64,000 bases of DNA, taken from positions 16,996,679 through 17,060,678 of the forward strand of contig CM055617.1 in assembly GCA_029379385.1 (NCBI GenBank), written 5' to 3'. Origin of the DNA: Quillaja saponaria. Its lineage: Eukaryota > Streptophyta > Magnoliopsida > Fabales > Quillajaceae. Shown piece after piece: positions 10,086 to 19,299 of the stretch. The position numbers and the translations under genes were made by a program. The notes under the pieces are model-generated. The model was given only the letters and a program-made list of their open reading frames with translations, ran no database searches and was not told the DNA's origin. How positions within the stretch are numbered: position 1 is the stretch's first letter; each line of letters begins with the position of its first letter.

Positions 10086-10206
10086 GAGGGGTGCTTCATC
10101 TTTTGCATGAACATAATATATTGGTTTATCATTGCTTTCGAGAAGTTAATGCAATGGTTGATTATTTGGTGAATTATGCTTGCAATGAAAAAGTCACTTT
10201 CTTTGT
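10086..10206 (+). mobile_element. LINE RNase H tail fragment
   Basis: Plus-strand translation gives HCFREVNAMVDYLVNYACN, the C-terminal end of a LINE RNase H domain. The same motif occurs in the longer LINE at 55990-56050 (HYFREVNTTANFLANYACD). The fragment is only about 120 bp and joins directly to Ty3 sequence at 10207. Confidence 0.65.
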
Positions 10207-10657
10207 GATGTGCATCATAGTATGGATGAGGCTACCAAAAATCAAGAGGAGCCTTATTTGGGGCCTCTTACTCTAGCAGGAGCCAAACAAATTCAAAGCC
10301 AAGTTGTCATAGCCATTAGGGGGAATTCAATCCAATTTGAAGACTTGAAGCCCAATATGGATGAACATGAACCCAAGCCCAATTTGATCAACATCCTCTC
10401 TTGTGAGGACATGGATGAGAATTAGTTCTGGGAATTCATACCAAGGAATTACGTTATGAATGACTTACCCTTGTAAAAATCTGAGTCTAGTTTCCAAAAC
10501 ATAAACAGTGTGCCATTTGGAGGTCTCTAGAGGAAGTTATGGCTAATTTAGTAAAGTCTGTACCAAAACATAAATTAGGGCGAATTTTGAAAACTCCCCT
10601 ATTTCCTAGTATCTTTTGTTTTGTTTCATGCTTTCATTAATACTTATGAGTTGGAAT
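10207..10657 (+). repeat. Direct repeat unit 1, pol 3' end plus UTR
   Basis: It is about 90% identical by eye to 11405-11815, from GCATCATAG through TATGAGTTGGAAT. It codes for NQEEPYLGPL and AGAKQIQ, then SCEDMDEN with a stop, followed by untranslated sequence with TTTCCTAGTATCTTTTG. Confidence 0.8.
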
Positions 10658-11063
10658 TATAGAAGACTTTTTCTTTAGAGAAGTAGTGAGATTGTATGGA
10701 ATTCCAAAGAGTGTCTCTGATTGAGATACCAAATTTTTGAGCTATTTTTGGAAGACATTATGGAAGAAGCTTGGAACAAGACTACTCTTCAATACTGCTT
10801 GCCATCCTCAAACAGATGGGCAAACCGAAATGGTAAACGGTAGACTCTCTACCTTTCTTAGAACTATTATGCATAAAAATCTGACAAATTGGGATGAATG
10901 TTTAGCCTTCGTTGAGTTTAGATATAACCGTAGTGTGCATAGCACTACCAAAAACTCTCCATTTGAGGTAGTCTACAATTTTAATCCCCTTACTCCACTT
11001 GATTTGGCTTCAATTCCAACAACTGAAAGGGCATGTTTAGATGAAAAAAAAAAAAACGGCTAA
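10658..11063 (+). pseudogene. Ty3 integrase C-terminal half
   Basis: Translation begins FFFREVVRLYGIPKSVSD, followed by a stop, and continues in an open frame with [25 protein letters not shown] (with the catalytic Glu region of the DDE core) and [17 protein letters not shown]. The frame breaks in a poly(A) run at 11046-11057, but homology continues to about 11350 (SLHAHVKPQIEKKN region). The N-terminal zinc finger and the first catalytic Asp are missing. Confidence 0.8.
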
Positions 11064-11404
11064 GATGATCAAGTCATTGCATGCACATGTTAAGCCGCAA
11101 ATTGAGAAGAAAAATGTAGCTTATGAAAGAGCAGCCAATAAAGGAAGAAAACAAATCCTTTGCGCTAGGTGATCTAGTATGGAGTCATCTTCAAAAAGAA
11201 AGATTTCCAAGCCAAAGAAAGTCCAAGCTCATGCTTAGAGCAGAAGATCCCTTAAAGTGCTTGAGAAGGTGAATGACAGTGCCCACAAAATTCAACTACC
11301 TGGTGAATATTTTGTTTCCTTAACTTCTAAAGTTAGGGACTTATCTCCTTATGAGGAAGATTGGAGCTGGATTTGAGGGCAAATCCTCACCAACCCAAGA
11401 AAAT

Positions 11405-11815
11405 GATATGCATCATAGTGTTGATGAGGCTACCAAAAATCAAGAGGAGCCTTATTTGGGGCCTCTTAAACAAATTCAAAACCAGGTTGCCATAGCCATT
11501 ATGGTGAGTTCAACCCAATTTGAAGACTTGAAGCCCAATTTGATCAGCCTTCTCTCTTGTGAGGACATGGATGAGAACTAGTTATGGGAATTCACAATAA
11601 GGAATTACATGAGGAATGACTTACCCTTGTAAAGGTCTATGAATCTGTTTCCAATGTATCAAACGGTATGCCATTTGGAGGTCTCTAGAGGAAGTTATGG
11701 CTAATTTAGTAAAGTCTGTTCCAGAACATAAGTTAGGATGAATTTTGAAAAATCTCCTATTTCCTAGTATCTTTTGTTTTGTTTTATGCTTTCATTAATA
11801 CTTATGAGTTGGAAT
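11405..11815 (+). repeat. Direct repeat unit 2, pol 3' end plus UTR
   Basis: This second copy of 10207-10657 follows the integrase in the expected position. It is about 40 bp shorter, because of internal deletions after the GPL motif. It is probably the native copy. Confidence 0.75.
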
Positions 11816-12242
11816 ATGTTTTATAGTCAAAAGTAAGCCTTTATTAGTATTGGAATTGAGTCACTTATACTTGGAGGGTTTTTGCCAATATAGTCAAAGT
11901 ATTTCATTTAGTTTTGTAATTACATATACTTGGAGGTTGTTCCAAGGCTTATAAAACTCATTGTATGCAATCATGCTAAAAAGTTTTTGCTGAATATTAT
12001 CATAAATGCATAATGCAATTTTTCTTATTTCTTATCTAAACAGGTTATTGTTTAGTAGCAAAATTAAACCCGATTCTTATCATTCTTCAATCCTCTTTCT
12101 AAGAGTGGTGAATCAACCTTGTAGTTCTTGATTGTGGCAGAGGATTCCTTATCATTCAAGGCTGTAGGTGTTCTTTCTTTCTTTTATCACTCAAATTCGT
12201 AGTCAACCATCCTTAGACAATTTCTAGCAATATATTATACTT

Positions 12243-12586
12243 GGGCACATCACTTTGGCTTTCAACTCAGATGCTACTAGAGGGGTTATTAGTTTGGACA
12301 AGCTTCAAACGCCTTATATTAGCCATGTTCGTTAGTTTCGTTTTTTGTCTTTGGCTTGTTTGAGTTGGCCGTCTTGCTTTAGGGTTGTATTACATCCTTT
12401 GTTCTTTGTTTAATTTAGCTTGTTTTTTTTGGTAATGGGATAGTATCCCACGTTTATGGCTTGGTTTAAGTTTACATAGTTTCCTTGTAGTCGCTTAGAC
12501 TATGATGCTCTAGCACATTTCATTTTGAACTAATAAAATTTTAAGCGCTGTCTCAAGTCCTACATAAGTTTGGGATAAAAAAAAAA
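12243..12586 (+). mobile_element. LINE 3' end with poly(A) tail
   Basis: It ends TAATAAAATTTTAAGCGC followed by CAAGTCCTACATAAGTTTGGG and a 10-nt poly(A) (12577-12586). The same terminal sequence closes the LINE at 54735-56277. Only about 340 bp remain, the 3' UTR and a trace of the RNase H tail. LTR-A sequence resumes right after the poly(A), so this LINE is one of the insertions in LTR-A copy 1. Confidence 0.75.
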
Positions 12587-12670
12587 GTAACATAATTTAC
12601 TTAGTCACATGTACAATATCTTAAAATGTACATTAAACTATCGAGTTATAACAGTTTCCCCTCTTAAAAG
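12587..12670 (-). mobile_element. LTR-A copy 1, start of 3' LTR and polypurine tract
   Basis: 12587-12653 matches 39905-39983, the start of LTR-A copy 2, and on the minus strand begins TGTTATAACTCGATAG at 12653. The adjoining polypurine tract CTTTTAAGAGGGGAAAC occupies 12670-12654. This fixes the strand and shows that 12654 upward is the internal 3' end of a minus-strand chromovirus. Confidence 0.75.
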
Positions 12671-12769
12671 AAATTCATCCCAAATTTCAAACGAAAGTGT
12701 TATAAGTGTATCATTTACCTGAATCATTTAAATAGATATGAATATCGTTGCTTCATCACATTCTTTGGA

Positions 12770-13474
12770 TTCCCAAGTGCTTTCATGCTCACCATGATGT
12801 TGCCATACATCTTTTACTAAAGGAATAGCCCTTGATCAAAATTTACGAACTTGTCTATCAATGATCAACTGGTTGCACCTCGTACATGAGATTTTTATCT
12901 ACTTGTACCTCCTGAATCCATAGAACATGAGATTCATCCGACAAATACTTCCGAAGCACAGACACATGAATATTGAATGTACCTTGTCCAAATCCGAGGG
13001 TAAGTGCCAGCCTGTATGCCACTGCTCTAACCTTATCTAAGATTTGAAAAGGTGCAATAAGGCCCAAACTCAGCTTACCTTCTTTGCCGAATCTCATGGT
13101 GCCTTTAAAAGATAAAACTTTCAAAAACACTTGGTCACCTAATTCAAACTCCAACTCTCTCCAACGATTATCGGCATATGATATGAATTTGTTTCCTTTG
13201 AGCCATTCGTAACCTATCACAAATCACTTGAACTTTTCTATGGTATCCTAAACCAACTCTGGCCCTAGTAACTAACAGTCATCTGTTTTAAACCATCCAA
13301 CCAAAGGTCGACACTTGCTCCCATATAAAGCCTTCAATGGTGCCATCTTAATGCTGTCGTGATAATTGTTGTTATAAGCAGACTCTATAAGTGGAAGATG
13401 CTGATCCTAACTACCCTCAAAATCCATAACACAGGCTCGCAACATATCCTCCAAAGTCTGTAGAGTTCTCTCAG
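12770..13474 (-). pseudogene. Chromovirus integrase C-terminal region
   Basis: The 120-residue open piece (13220-12858) carries GDQVFLKV, KGTMRFGKEGKLSLG and APFQILDKV, then AYRLAL and HVSVLRKYLSDESHVL. These are the GPY/F-like module and the tail seen in Del/Tekay-type elements. A broken integrase continues to 13474, where caulimovirid E2 interrupts it. The homologous region at 46535-47230 matches in order. It would have joined the element to target DNA. Confidence 0.8.
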
Positions 13475-13800
13475 ATCGACTCCATTCTATCTAGGACACG
13501 TGCCCAAACAGAAGGATGAGCCTTATCTCTAGGAATCTGCTTTTCTCAGCCTTATCTTTTAGGCAATCATGCTAGGATTGTTATTTAAGGGCCTTTGCCC
13601 TTTCTAGTTTATCAAGTTTTGAAGTTGGCTAGAATATCAGAAGTTTGAAAAATTTTAAGAGTGCATTGAGTCTTTTGTAAAATACGAGTGAAAGTTTCAA
13701 GTTTGTAATAGTGGGCTTGTACCGGTTGTACTTATAACTGCTATTGTCAAAAAGTACCTGTGAACATGTTCTGTACATATTCCTTGTACCTGTAATAAAG
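13475..13800 (+). promoter_or_regulatory. E2 left promoter and poly(A) region
   Basis: G-box CACGTG at 13497-13502, TATTTAA at 13582-13588 (a degenerate TATA box), GGGCCTTTGCCC at 13589-13600, and AATAAA at 13794-13799. The order matches E1 6259-6540. Confidence 0.65.
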
Positions 13801-13930
13801 AATCTGTTTTTATTAATATAAGTTTTTTCTACTTTTCTTGTGTATTTCTATGATTAATTTCGGCTGTTGAATCCTATTGCAGCTGTTTATATGTGTTATG
13901 TGTGTTTCTATGTGCGCTAGCTTCCCCTAA

Positions 13931-13945
13931 TGGTATCAGAGCCAG
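13931..13945 (+). promoter_or_regulatory. E2 primer-binding site, initiator tRNA-Met
   Basis: TGGTATCAGAGCCAG is complementary to the last 15 nt of plant initiator tRNA-Met. It follows the leader CTAGCTTCCCCTAA. This is the usual primer for caulimovirid minus-strand synthesis. The match stops after 15 nt, unlike E1. Confidence 0.85.
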
Positions 13946-14109
13946 TAGAGTGTGAGAATACTCTTAAACTATCTGTTCATTAATCTTAAAAGTCGATGAG
14001 TCAAACCCAGGAAACGAAGTCGAGGCATCTAATAACCCATGTAAGTCCATTAAGTGAAGGACATTAAGGGCTGAGTAAGTCCTTTGACAATTTGCCCCTT
14101 TGATTCGAA

Positions 14110-14690
14110 GATAAAATGGCTGGTATTTTAAGAAGATTTTTAATTCTTTTGGTTCTAGTTCTGATAACTTGTCTAGGAATAATAAAAAAAGTTATTCTAA
14201 TAGAAAATATAGAAAAAGAACTTCAAAACTGGAATCTTCCTTAAACTTCTGATAGACAAATTAATAGGACAGGTAGTTTTAGTCTAAAACAATGGAAGAG
14301 TCTATTCCCTTAAAAGAAGGTCAAGATACATTTAAACTCTTCTCTTCTAAATTAATAGAAGAACATAAAAAGAAATTTAAATATCTTCATATAGGAATGG
14401 TTCAAGTGGCATTAAAACCTTAACCAGATTTGGACTAAATACTTATGCCCTTATATGTATTAGGGACACAAGATATAATAAGTTTTCAGACTACTTATTA
14501 GGGTGTATAGAATCAAGTCTTTGTGATGGTCCTATCTTCTTTAGCTGCGATCCTAATTTTTCAATATCATTAACTGATCAAAACATAATGAATGCATTAA
14601 CTTTAAATATTCAGTCTCATGGTTTTGACATGTTACCAGGATTTGAAAATGTAGTCTTGATATATAAGATTTACTATAAGGTATGCAGTA
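14110..14690 (+). pseudogene. Caulimovirid movement protein (30K type) remnant
   Basis: Across frameshifts, translation shows KFKYLHIGMVQVALKPL, then IRDTRYNKFSDYLLG, IESSLCDGPIFF and NIMNALTLNIQSHGF, the conserved core of 30K-superfamily movement proteins in plant pararetroviruses. This is the clearest evidence that E2 is viral and not a Ty3 element. A Ser/Lys-rich N-terminal part lies at 14116-14250. The frame breaks near 14130, 14255 and 14422. The protein would have moved virus through plasmodesmata. A LINE fragment replaces its C-terminus. Confidence 0.75.
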
Positions 14691-15321
14691 ATGTTTAGCT
14701 TATTCGTGGCATCCCTTACTTCCAATAAAGGTATCTATATTTTTTTGGAAATTATGGTTTTATTTTTTGCCTTTGGACAACAATTTGATGAGATTTTGAC
14801 ACTTCCTTGGCTTCTCATCTCAAATAACCATAGATGTTTGGAAGTTCTTCTTTCAATGTTTTGATATGACCTTCGTACTCACATCAGTGCTTGAATTGTT
14901 TAGTTATTGGTAGAAAGATGGCACTAATTTTTTTGCAGGATATATGAGATCAATTGCTCCTTGTCTAATAATATGGGACATTTGGAAAGCTCGAAATGCA
15001 AAGGTATAATATATTAATGAACTCAGTGAGCATCGTCAGGTAGGTAATGAGAACCATCGGTCTAATACTTAATGATGTGAAAGGTAAGTTAAATTCCACT
15101 TCAAAGATTCATACTAACTTAGATTCTTGCCATTCAAGTTTCCAAGTCAAATATTTTTAAAAAAGGTTGTTGTTTTACAGTGGCAGGGGGTATAATTAGA
15201 TCCTCTTCAGGTTACATGTTGGCTGCATTTGATACATATTTGGGAACCCAAACCAAATATGGTTGCTAAATTTGAAGCTTTGCTTGAAGGCTTGAAGGCT
15301 TGAAAAATTGTATCATGATGA
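14691..15321 (+). mobile_element. LINE fragment inserted in E2
   Basis: Translation shows SIAPCLIIWDIWKARNAK and later GGIIRSSSGYMLAAFD, then FEALLEGLKA, matching the zf-RVT and RNase H region of the LINE at 55215-55934. It lacks the 3' UTR and poly(A). Its edges lie between the movement-protein and capsid remnants, so it arrived after E2. Confidence 0.7.
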
Positions 15322-16142
15322 AGCCACCCCCATATGAAATTCATAAAAGAATCTATAATTAATGATAAAAACTTTGTAGATGAATTAGTCAATAGGCTAC
15401 AAAAGCTGAACCTATCTGAAAAGAAAAATGTTAACATGCTAAGTCAAAATCAAGAAAAATAATCCCAAAAAGGACTCACACTAAGAAGTTAATAAACTTC
15501 ACTGGAACAAAACAAAACCAACTGCCTGATCAAAAATGTACTACCCAAGACCTTCACCTTTAGATCTTCAAGATAGGATCCAGTTTGATGGCAAGTCCAT
15601 AGTTGAATGGAATATAGATGGACTGGCAAAATACCAAGTCCTCCAAACAACTAAACACATGCTAATGTGTGCTGTAGCATGTAGGTCTAATGGTAATACT
15701 GATAGAGAAATAGCCCAAGCCACAATTAGTGGGTTTACAAGACAACTGTTAGGTTGGTGGGATTTCCACCTGTCAGACATCTCTAAACAAGAGATTTTAA
15801 ACTCTGTAAAATAGGAAAACAAAAATTTGATAAATACTTTAATTTATACAATTATAAACCACTTTGTAGGAGCTAATATGCTTAAGTTAGATAGATCACA
15901 TGAACAACTAATTAATCTCAGGTGTCCCAATCCATCTCACTTCCAGTATTACAAAGATGTGTTCTTGTCTAGAGTTTATTAGAGACCAGACAGTCAAGCT
16001 GACTTTTGGAAAGAAAATTTTTTAGCAGGTCTCCCAACTTTGTTTGCTGATAAGATAAGAAACAAACTAAAATATAAACATGGTGGTAATATACCCTATA
16101 GCAACTACACTTATGGACAATTAGCTTCAAAAGTCGTGTCAG
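15322..16142 (+). pseudogene. Caulimovirid capsid protein remnant
   Basis: The open piece 15536-15814 encodes WNIDGLAKYQVLQ, then DREIAQATISGFTRQLLGWW and DISKQEILNSVK. After a stop, homology continues to 16142 with NHFVGANMLKLD, FQYYKDVFLSRVY, and NFLAGLPTLFADKIR. The GFTRQLLGWWDFHL-type block is, to my knowledge, typical of capsid regions in endogenous plant pararetroviruses. It has internal stops and one frameshift near 16142. Confidence 0.7.
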
Positions 16143-16478
16143 AATGAATCATTATGCAACGATATAAGGCTAAAACGTCAAATTGATAAAGAAAAATTGA
16201 GTGGGAAAAGAGCCTTGGGAAATTTCTATGAACAATTTGGATACCCCTCAAGTAGTCAATTCAAGCAGTCTAAAAAGACCCATAAATTTCAAAAAAAAAT
16301 CTCTTGTAAACCATATAAGAGAAAACAATACAAAAAGAATGATAAGATAAAAGCAGGTTATTACGAATCCAGTAAAAAACCTGTAACAAAGGAAGCTAAT
16401 TATAAAAAGGTTCTAGGTGTACCTAAGATATTTGGATCCCTGTCAAAGGACTTCTTTGAAGAAGGGACCCATCCCTGA
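16143..16478 (+). pseudogene. Capsid basic tail fused to polyprotein end
   Basis: The open stretch 16197-16478 begins with KEKLSGKRALGNFYEQFG and continues as a Lys-rich tail (about residues 25-65). The zinc knuckle normally following such a tail is absent. From about 16430 it reads into DFFEEGTHP and a stop, the C-terminus of the viral polyprotein in E1 and E3. So protease, RT and RNase H were removed by a deletion with its junction near 16430, which left the frame open. Confidence 0.65.
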
Positions 16479-16499
16479 TGATTGTGTTTCTACTTTTTC

Positions 16500-16640
16500 T
16501 AAAGCAGAGAAAAGAAGTTAAAAGAATTAAAGTAAAAGTTTACTTTTATAAAAGAAGATTTCATTTTCTTTATAAAAGAAACTTTTGGCAATCAAAGTGG
16601 AAGACATAAATAAAGAAAAGATTTACTTTATAAAAGTAAA
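16500..16640 (+). repeat. Iterated palindromic TTTATAAAAG elements in E2
   Basis: TTTACTTTTATAAAAG (about 16531), TTTCTTTATAAAAGAAA (about 16565) and TTTACTTTATAAAAGTAAA (about 16621) are near-palindromes in a row. E1 holds related blocks at 6560-6680 on the minus strand. They lie between the polyprotein stop and the G-box and may be promoter upstream elements. Confidence 0.6.
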
Positions 16641-16977
16641 TATCTCTCGTTCTATCTGGCGAATTGACTCCACTTCTTCTAGGACACATGCCCATACAAA
16701 AGGATGAACCTAATCTAAGGGAATATGCTTTTCTCATCCTTATCTCCTAGGCAATCATGTTTAAGTTGTTATATAAGGGCCTTTGCCCTCATGTGTTTCT
16801 CAAGTTTTTTGGGGAATATCAGAAGTTTGAAAAATATAAGTTTCAAGAGTATTAAGAGTGTTTAAAAAAATAAGAGTGAGAGTTTCAAGCTTGTAGCAAT
16901 GGGCTTGCATTTGTTGTACCTGTAGCCGCTGTTGTAATATTGCTGTTATCAAGTTGTGTCTGTGATCATGTTCTGTA

Positions 16978-17037
16978 CTACTCCCTTCCTCGTCTCTGGG
17001 TGCCTAGGTATCCACCGTAAGCCTTTCCTCGTTTGAA
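16978..17037 (-). rRNA. rrn23: Plastid 23S rRNA 5' fragment, 60 nt
   Basis: On the minus strand from 17037 it reads TTCAAACGAGGAAAGGC, TTACGGTGGATACCTAGG and CACCCAGAGACGAGGAAGGG, the conserved 5' end of plastid 23S rRNA. Only 60 nt are present, so it cannot form a functional rRNA. One change (GGGAGTAG for GGGCGTAG) lies at the end. Confidence 0.85.
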
Positions 17038-17195
17038 CCTCGCCCTTAACTTTAAGGCTATGACATCCTAAGGTGCTGCTAAATGGAAGGATCTTATCAA
17101 CGTTCATGAAAATCATAGATCGAACTGCCGAATCGGAAAAATTGGGTGCTATCATATAGCTTTGTATCGGCTAAGTTCACGAGTTGGAGATAAGC
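16978..17195 (-). other. Plastid rDNA insertion (NUPT): trnA-rrn23 spacer and 23S 5' end
   Basis: The minus strand reads CTTATCTCCAACTCGTGAAC, then TTAGCCGATACAAAGCT, TTAGCAGCACCTTAGGATG and AACGAGGAAAGGCTTACGG, in that order. I recognise this as the plastid spacer before rrn23 plus the first 60 nt of 23S rRNA. The equivalent position in E2 left (13781) has no insert. The block is visibly richer in GC than its host. A mitochondrial plastid-derived tract could also be the donor. Confidence 0.85.
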
Positions 17196-17349
17196 TAAGC
17201 TTTATACCTGTAGTCTGTTAATAAAGAATCTGTTCTTATTACTGAAAGTTTTTCTTAAATCTTTTCTTTTATATTTCTATATTTGTTCTGGGCTGCTAAA
17301 TCTTGTTGCAGCTGTTATATATGTTCTGTGTGTTTCTTTCTTTGTGGTT

Positions 17350-18553
17350 GGCAACCAGAAATTATGTGAGTGCCCTATTTATGTCCATGTGAGGATTTGA
17401 GACTAATTTTAGGAGAAGTTTCTAAATAAGAAAGATAGCTAACTTCCTAAGAATAACGTTTGAACTTGGTTTTGTGAGAATTTGGGGTAATTGAATAGAT
17501 ATGATTATATGGAAGCATAAACATGTATAGAGATTCATTGAGTTATTTGAATTGTGCTTGACTTGCGACTTTGTTTGGGTTTGATGAGGGCCAATAAAAG
17601 TGTTTTTCTTTTTGAAATGATTTTTACTTTCAAAATAGAATCTGGGTGCACCTAGGATATTTTAATTTAATTATTTTACATTGATTAAAAATATTTGAGT
17701 AACTTAGCCTCCAGGTGGATTTGTGAGGAGGTATAAAGATTTCATTAATTCTATATTTCAGGAATTATGTATATTTTTCAATTTGGTGTGCTGACAAAAC
17801 TGCTTGGTAGGAGATATATTTGGTGTGCGGGGTTGAGTTACTGTATTGTCCCTTTGTGTGCTTTGGGTGTTTTGATTTGATTGTGTAGTGTATTACTTGA
17901 ACCGTGTTTGTTAAGTTTATATTTTCCATATTTGCGTACGTGTAACCCTTAGCTGTTTTTTAATTCATTTTATGTTGATATTAGATGACCTATGTATTAT
18001 ATCCATGTGTTGAGTGATGCTAGCACCTTTTTGTTTTTTCACTCACTAAATCCGTGGAACTCACCATTCTTTCGTTGATGTTTTTTAGTAGCAAGATCTC
18101 AAGGGATGTCAACCAACAATATTGGGCTTGCCAAGTGTTTGGCAGTGAGTTATATTTGAGATTACTCCGTTTGAAGTCAAAGGATGAAAGTTTGCAGTCA
18201 CAATAAGGTTCTGAGTCATCATATTTTGTCTTGTGTGGTAGCCTAATTGTTATTATTTATATGGCTGGATCAGAGCTCCCTTATGTTTACTGTGATCATT
18301 ATGATCTACCTACTTTCTTTGTATTTTTGGGCATATTGCTCCACATTGCAGGGAACTTCTGCTGAAATTTTTAGCAAATTGTTATGTATTTCCATAAAAA
18401 AAACATTTGTAGTTAATTTGTGTTTTCTAAACTTTACTTTTACTTCTTAGGTTTAGTCAATAGTTGTATTTTTGTTTTTGTTTCGAAGTTGATATTATAG
18501 AGATTTGGTTACCCATTTCTCTAGCTAATCATTTCTCTATGTGGGGTGTGACA
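17350..18553 (+). mobile_element. LTR-A fragment, plus orientation
   Basis: It matches the reverse complement of the LTR-A copies at 23268 and 34584. Shared marks are GGGCCAATAAAAGTG, GGTGCACCTAGGATATT, TTGAGTAACTTAGC and the end GGGGTGTGACA at 18553. The 5' part is missing. No PBS follows the end, so it is a truncated solo LTR or one joined to foreign DNA. Confidence 0.7.
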
Positions 18554-18964
18554 TACTCCTTTTCACAATTAATTTCATGTAGATTTTCTGTATCAGTACA
18601 CTTAAGACTAGTCGTATTATGAGATCACGACATTAGAGAACTTTGACAAACATTTTTAGAACAAGAGAAAATCTCAACACTTCGTGTGGATACTAGTAGA
18701 AGTTGTACAAGGGTGCAATTTTGTGGATCAAGCTAAGATCACCCTAATCACTTCAAGAAGTAATTCCATTTATTAGATCAATAGAAAATCTAGGTTTAGA
18801 AAAGATAGAGTAGAAGATTTGGTTATGTCCAAAAAAAATTTAATTTCCAATGTACCCAGCATAATAAAATTTGTTATAGTGATATCAGAGTCAACTCTAT
18901 TAGCTTATTAATTGACTATCATCCTTGCACGCGCTCTCAATTGTGCTCAAATGCTTTTTGTTTT
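18554..18964 (+). other. Possible LTR end with PBS-like site
   Basis: The stretch has CTTCGTGTGGATACTAG and, at 18880-18891, TGATATCAGAGT, a 10/12 match to the initiator-Met PBS. It may be the R-U5 end of another LTR element, but no coding sequence follows. Confidence 0.35.
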
Positions 18965-19299
18965 TTAGGGAAAAGATGTAAAATTATTTACAGCGCATAC
19001 TCCTACACCAGATTTTCAAAATTTTCTCAAGACATACTCCTTAAAAAGGGTATAATTTTTCACTCTCACATGCACCGTATACTAGCATGTAAAATTCTAT
19101 AGATGAAAAACTCTTTATGTGATGGAAATTGTTATATAAAAAATGAAGAGTTTTTTTCATCTCTTGATTTTAATATACTAATATAGGACGAGTGTGAGGG
19201 TGAAAAACTTACACCCTTTTAGAGGTATATGTCTCGAGAAGATTTTGATAATCTCGTACAGGAGTATATGCCATAAATAATTTTACACCCTTCTCCTAA
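18965..19299. mobile_element. Foldback MITE-like element with long terminal inverted repeats
   Basis: The left arm (18965 to about 19085) and right arm (about 19190 to 19299) are imperfect inverted repeats of about 110 bp. The outer ends are TTAGGGAAAAGATG and, inverted, TTAGGAGAAGGGTG, both followed by TAAAATTATTTA. Inner shared blocks include CATACTCCT and TTTTTCACTCTCAC/TTTTTCACCCTCAC. The total is 335 bp with no coding capacity. TTA/TAA at the edges could be a 3-bp target duplication of PIF/Harbinger type. A miRNA-like hairpin transcript is possible. Confidence 0.7.

Larger units (their letters stand above)
10207..12242 (+). mobile_element. Second Ty3/gypsy element, 3' part with LTR-like tail
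   Basis: The order is a pol C-terminal copy, an integrase fragment, a second pol C-terminal copy, and then an LTR-like non-coding part (about 11640-12242) with the repeated phrase ATACTTGGAGG. The GPLTLAGAKQIQ motif is the short basic tail seen at the end of many plant Ty3 polyproteins. It has no protease or RT. It sits between a LINE fragment and another LINE tail inside LTR-A copy 1. Confidence 0.65.
13475..17343 (+). mobile_element. Endogenous caulimovirid copy E2 (pararetrovirus remnant)
   Basis: The plus-strand order is promoter and poly(A) region, PBS (13931), movement protein, an inserted LINE fragment, capsid protein, the last codons of the polyprotein, then a second promoter and poly(A) region that stops before a PBS. 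The polymerase is missing: the capsid tail joins directly to the polyprotein end near 16430. Both ends hold the same non-coding region, as expected from a terminally redundant or tandem integration. It interrupts the chromovirus integrase at 13475. Confidence 0.8.
16660..17343 (+). promoter_or_regulatory. E2 right promoter and poly(A) region, interrupted
   Basis: GACACATGCCC near 16682 is a diverged G-box. TATATAA (16770-16776) is followed by GGGCCTTTGCCC (16777-16788). AATAAA lies at 17220-17225. A plastid DNA fragment sits between at 16978-17195. The region stops at 17343, before a PBS, where LTR-A sequence begins. Confidence 0.65.

Noticed and set aside
13475..17343. Reading E2 as a short LTR retrotransposon with two LTRs
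   Set aside because: The terminal repeats and Met PBS would allow it, but the 30K-type movement protein, the capsid type and the RT type of the sister copy E1 fit Caulimoviridae better. The right repeat is also not followed by a clean LTR end.
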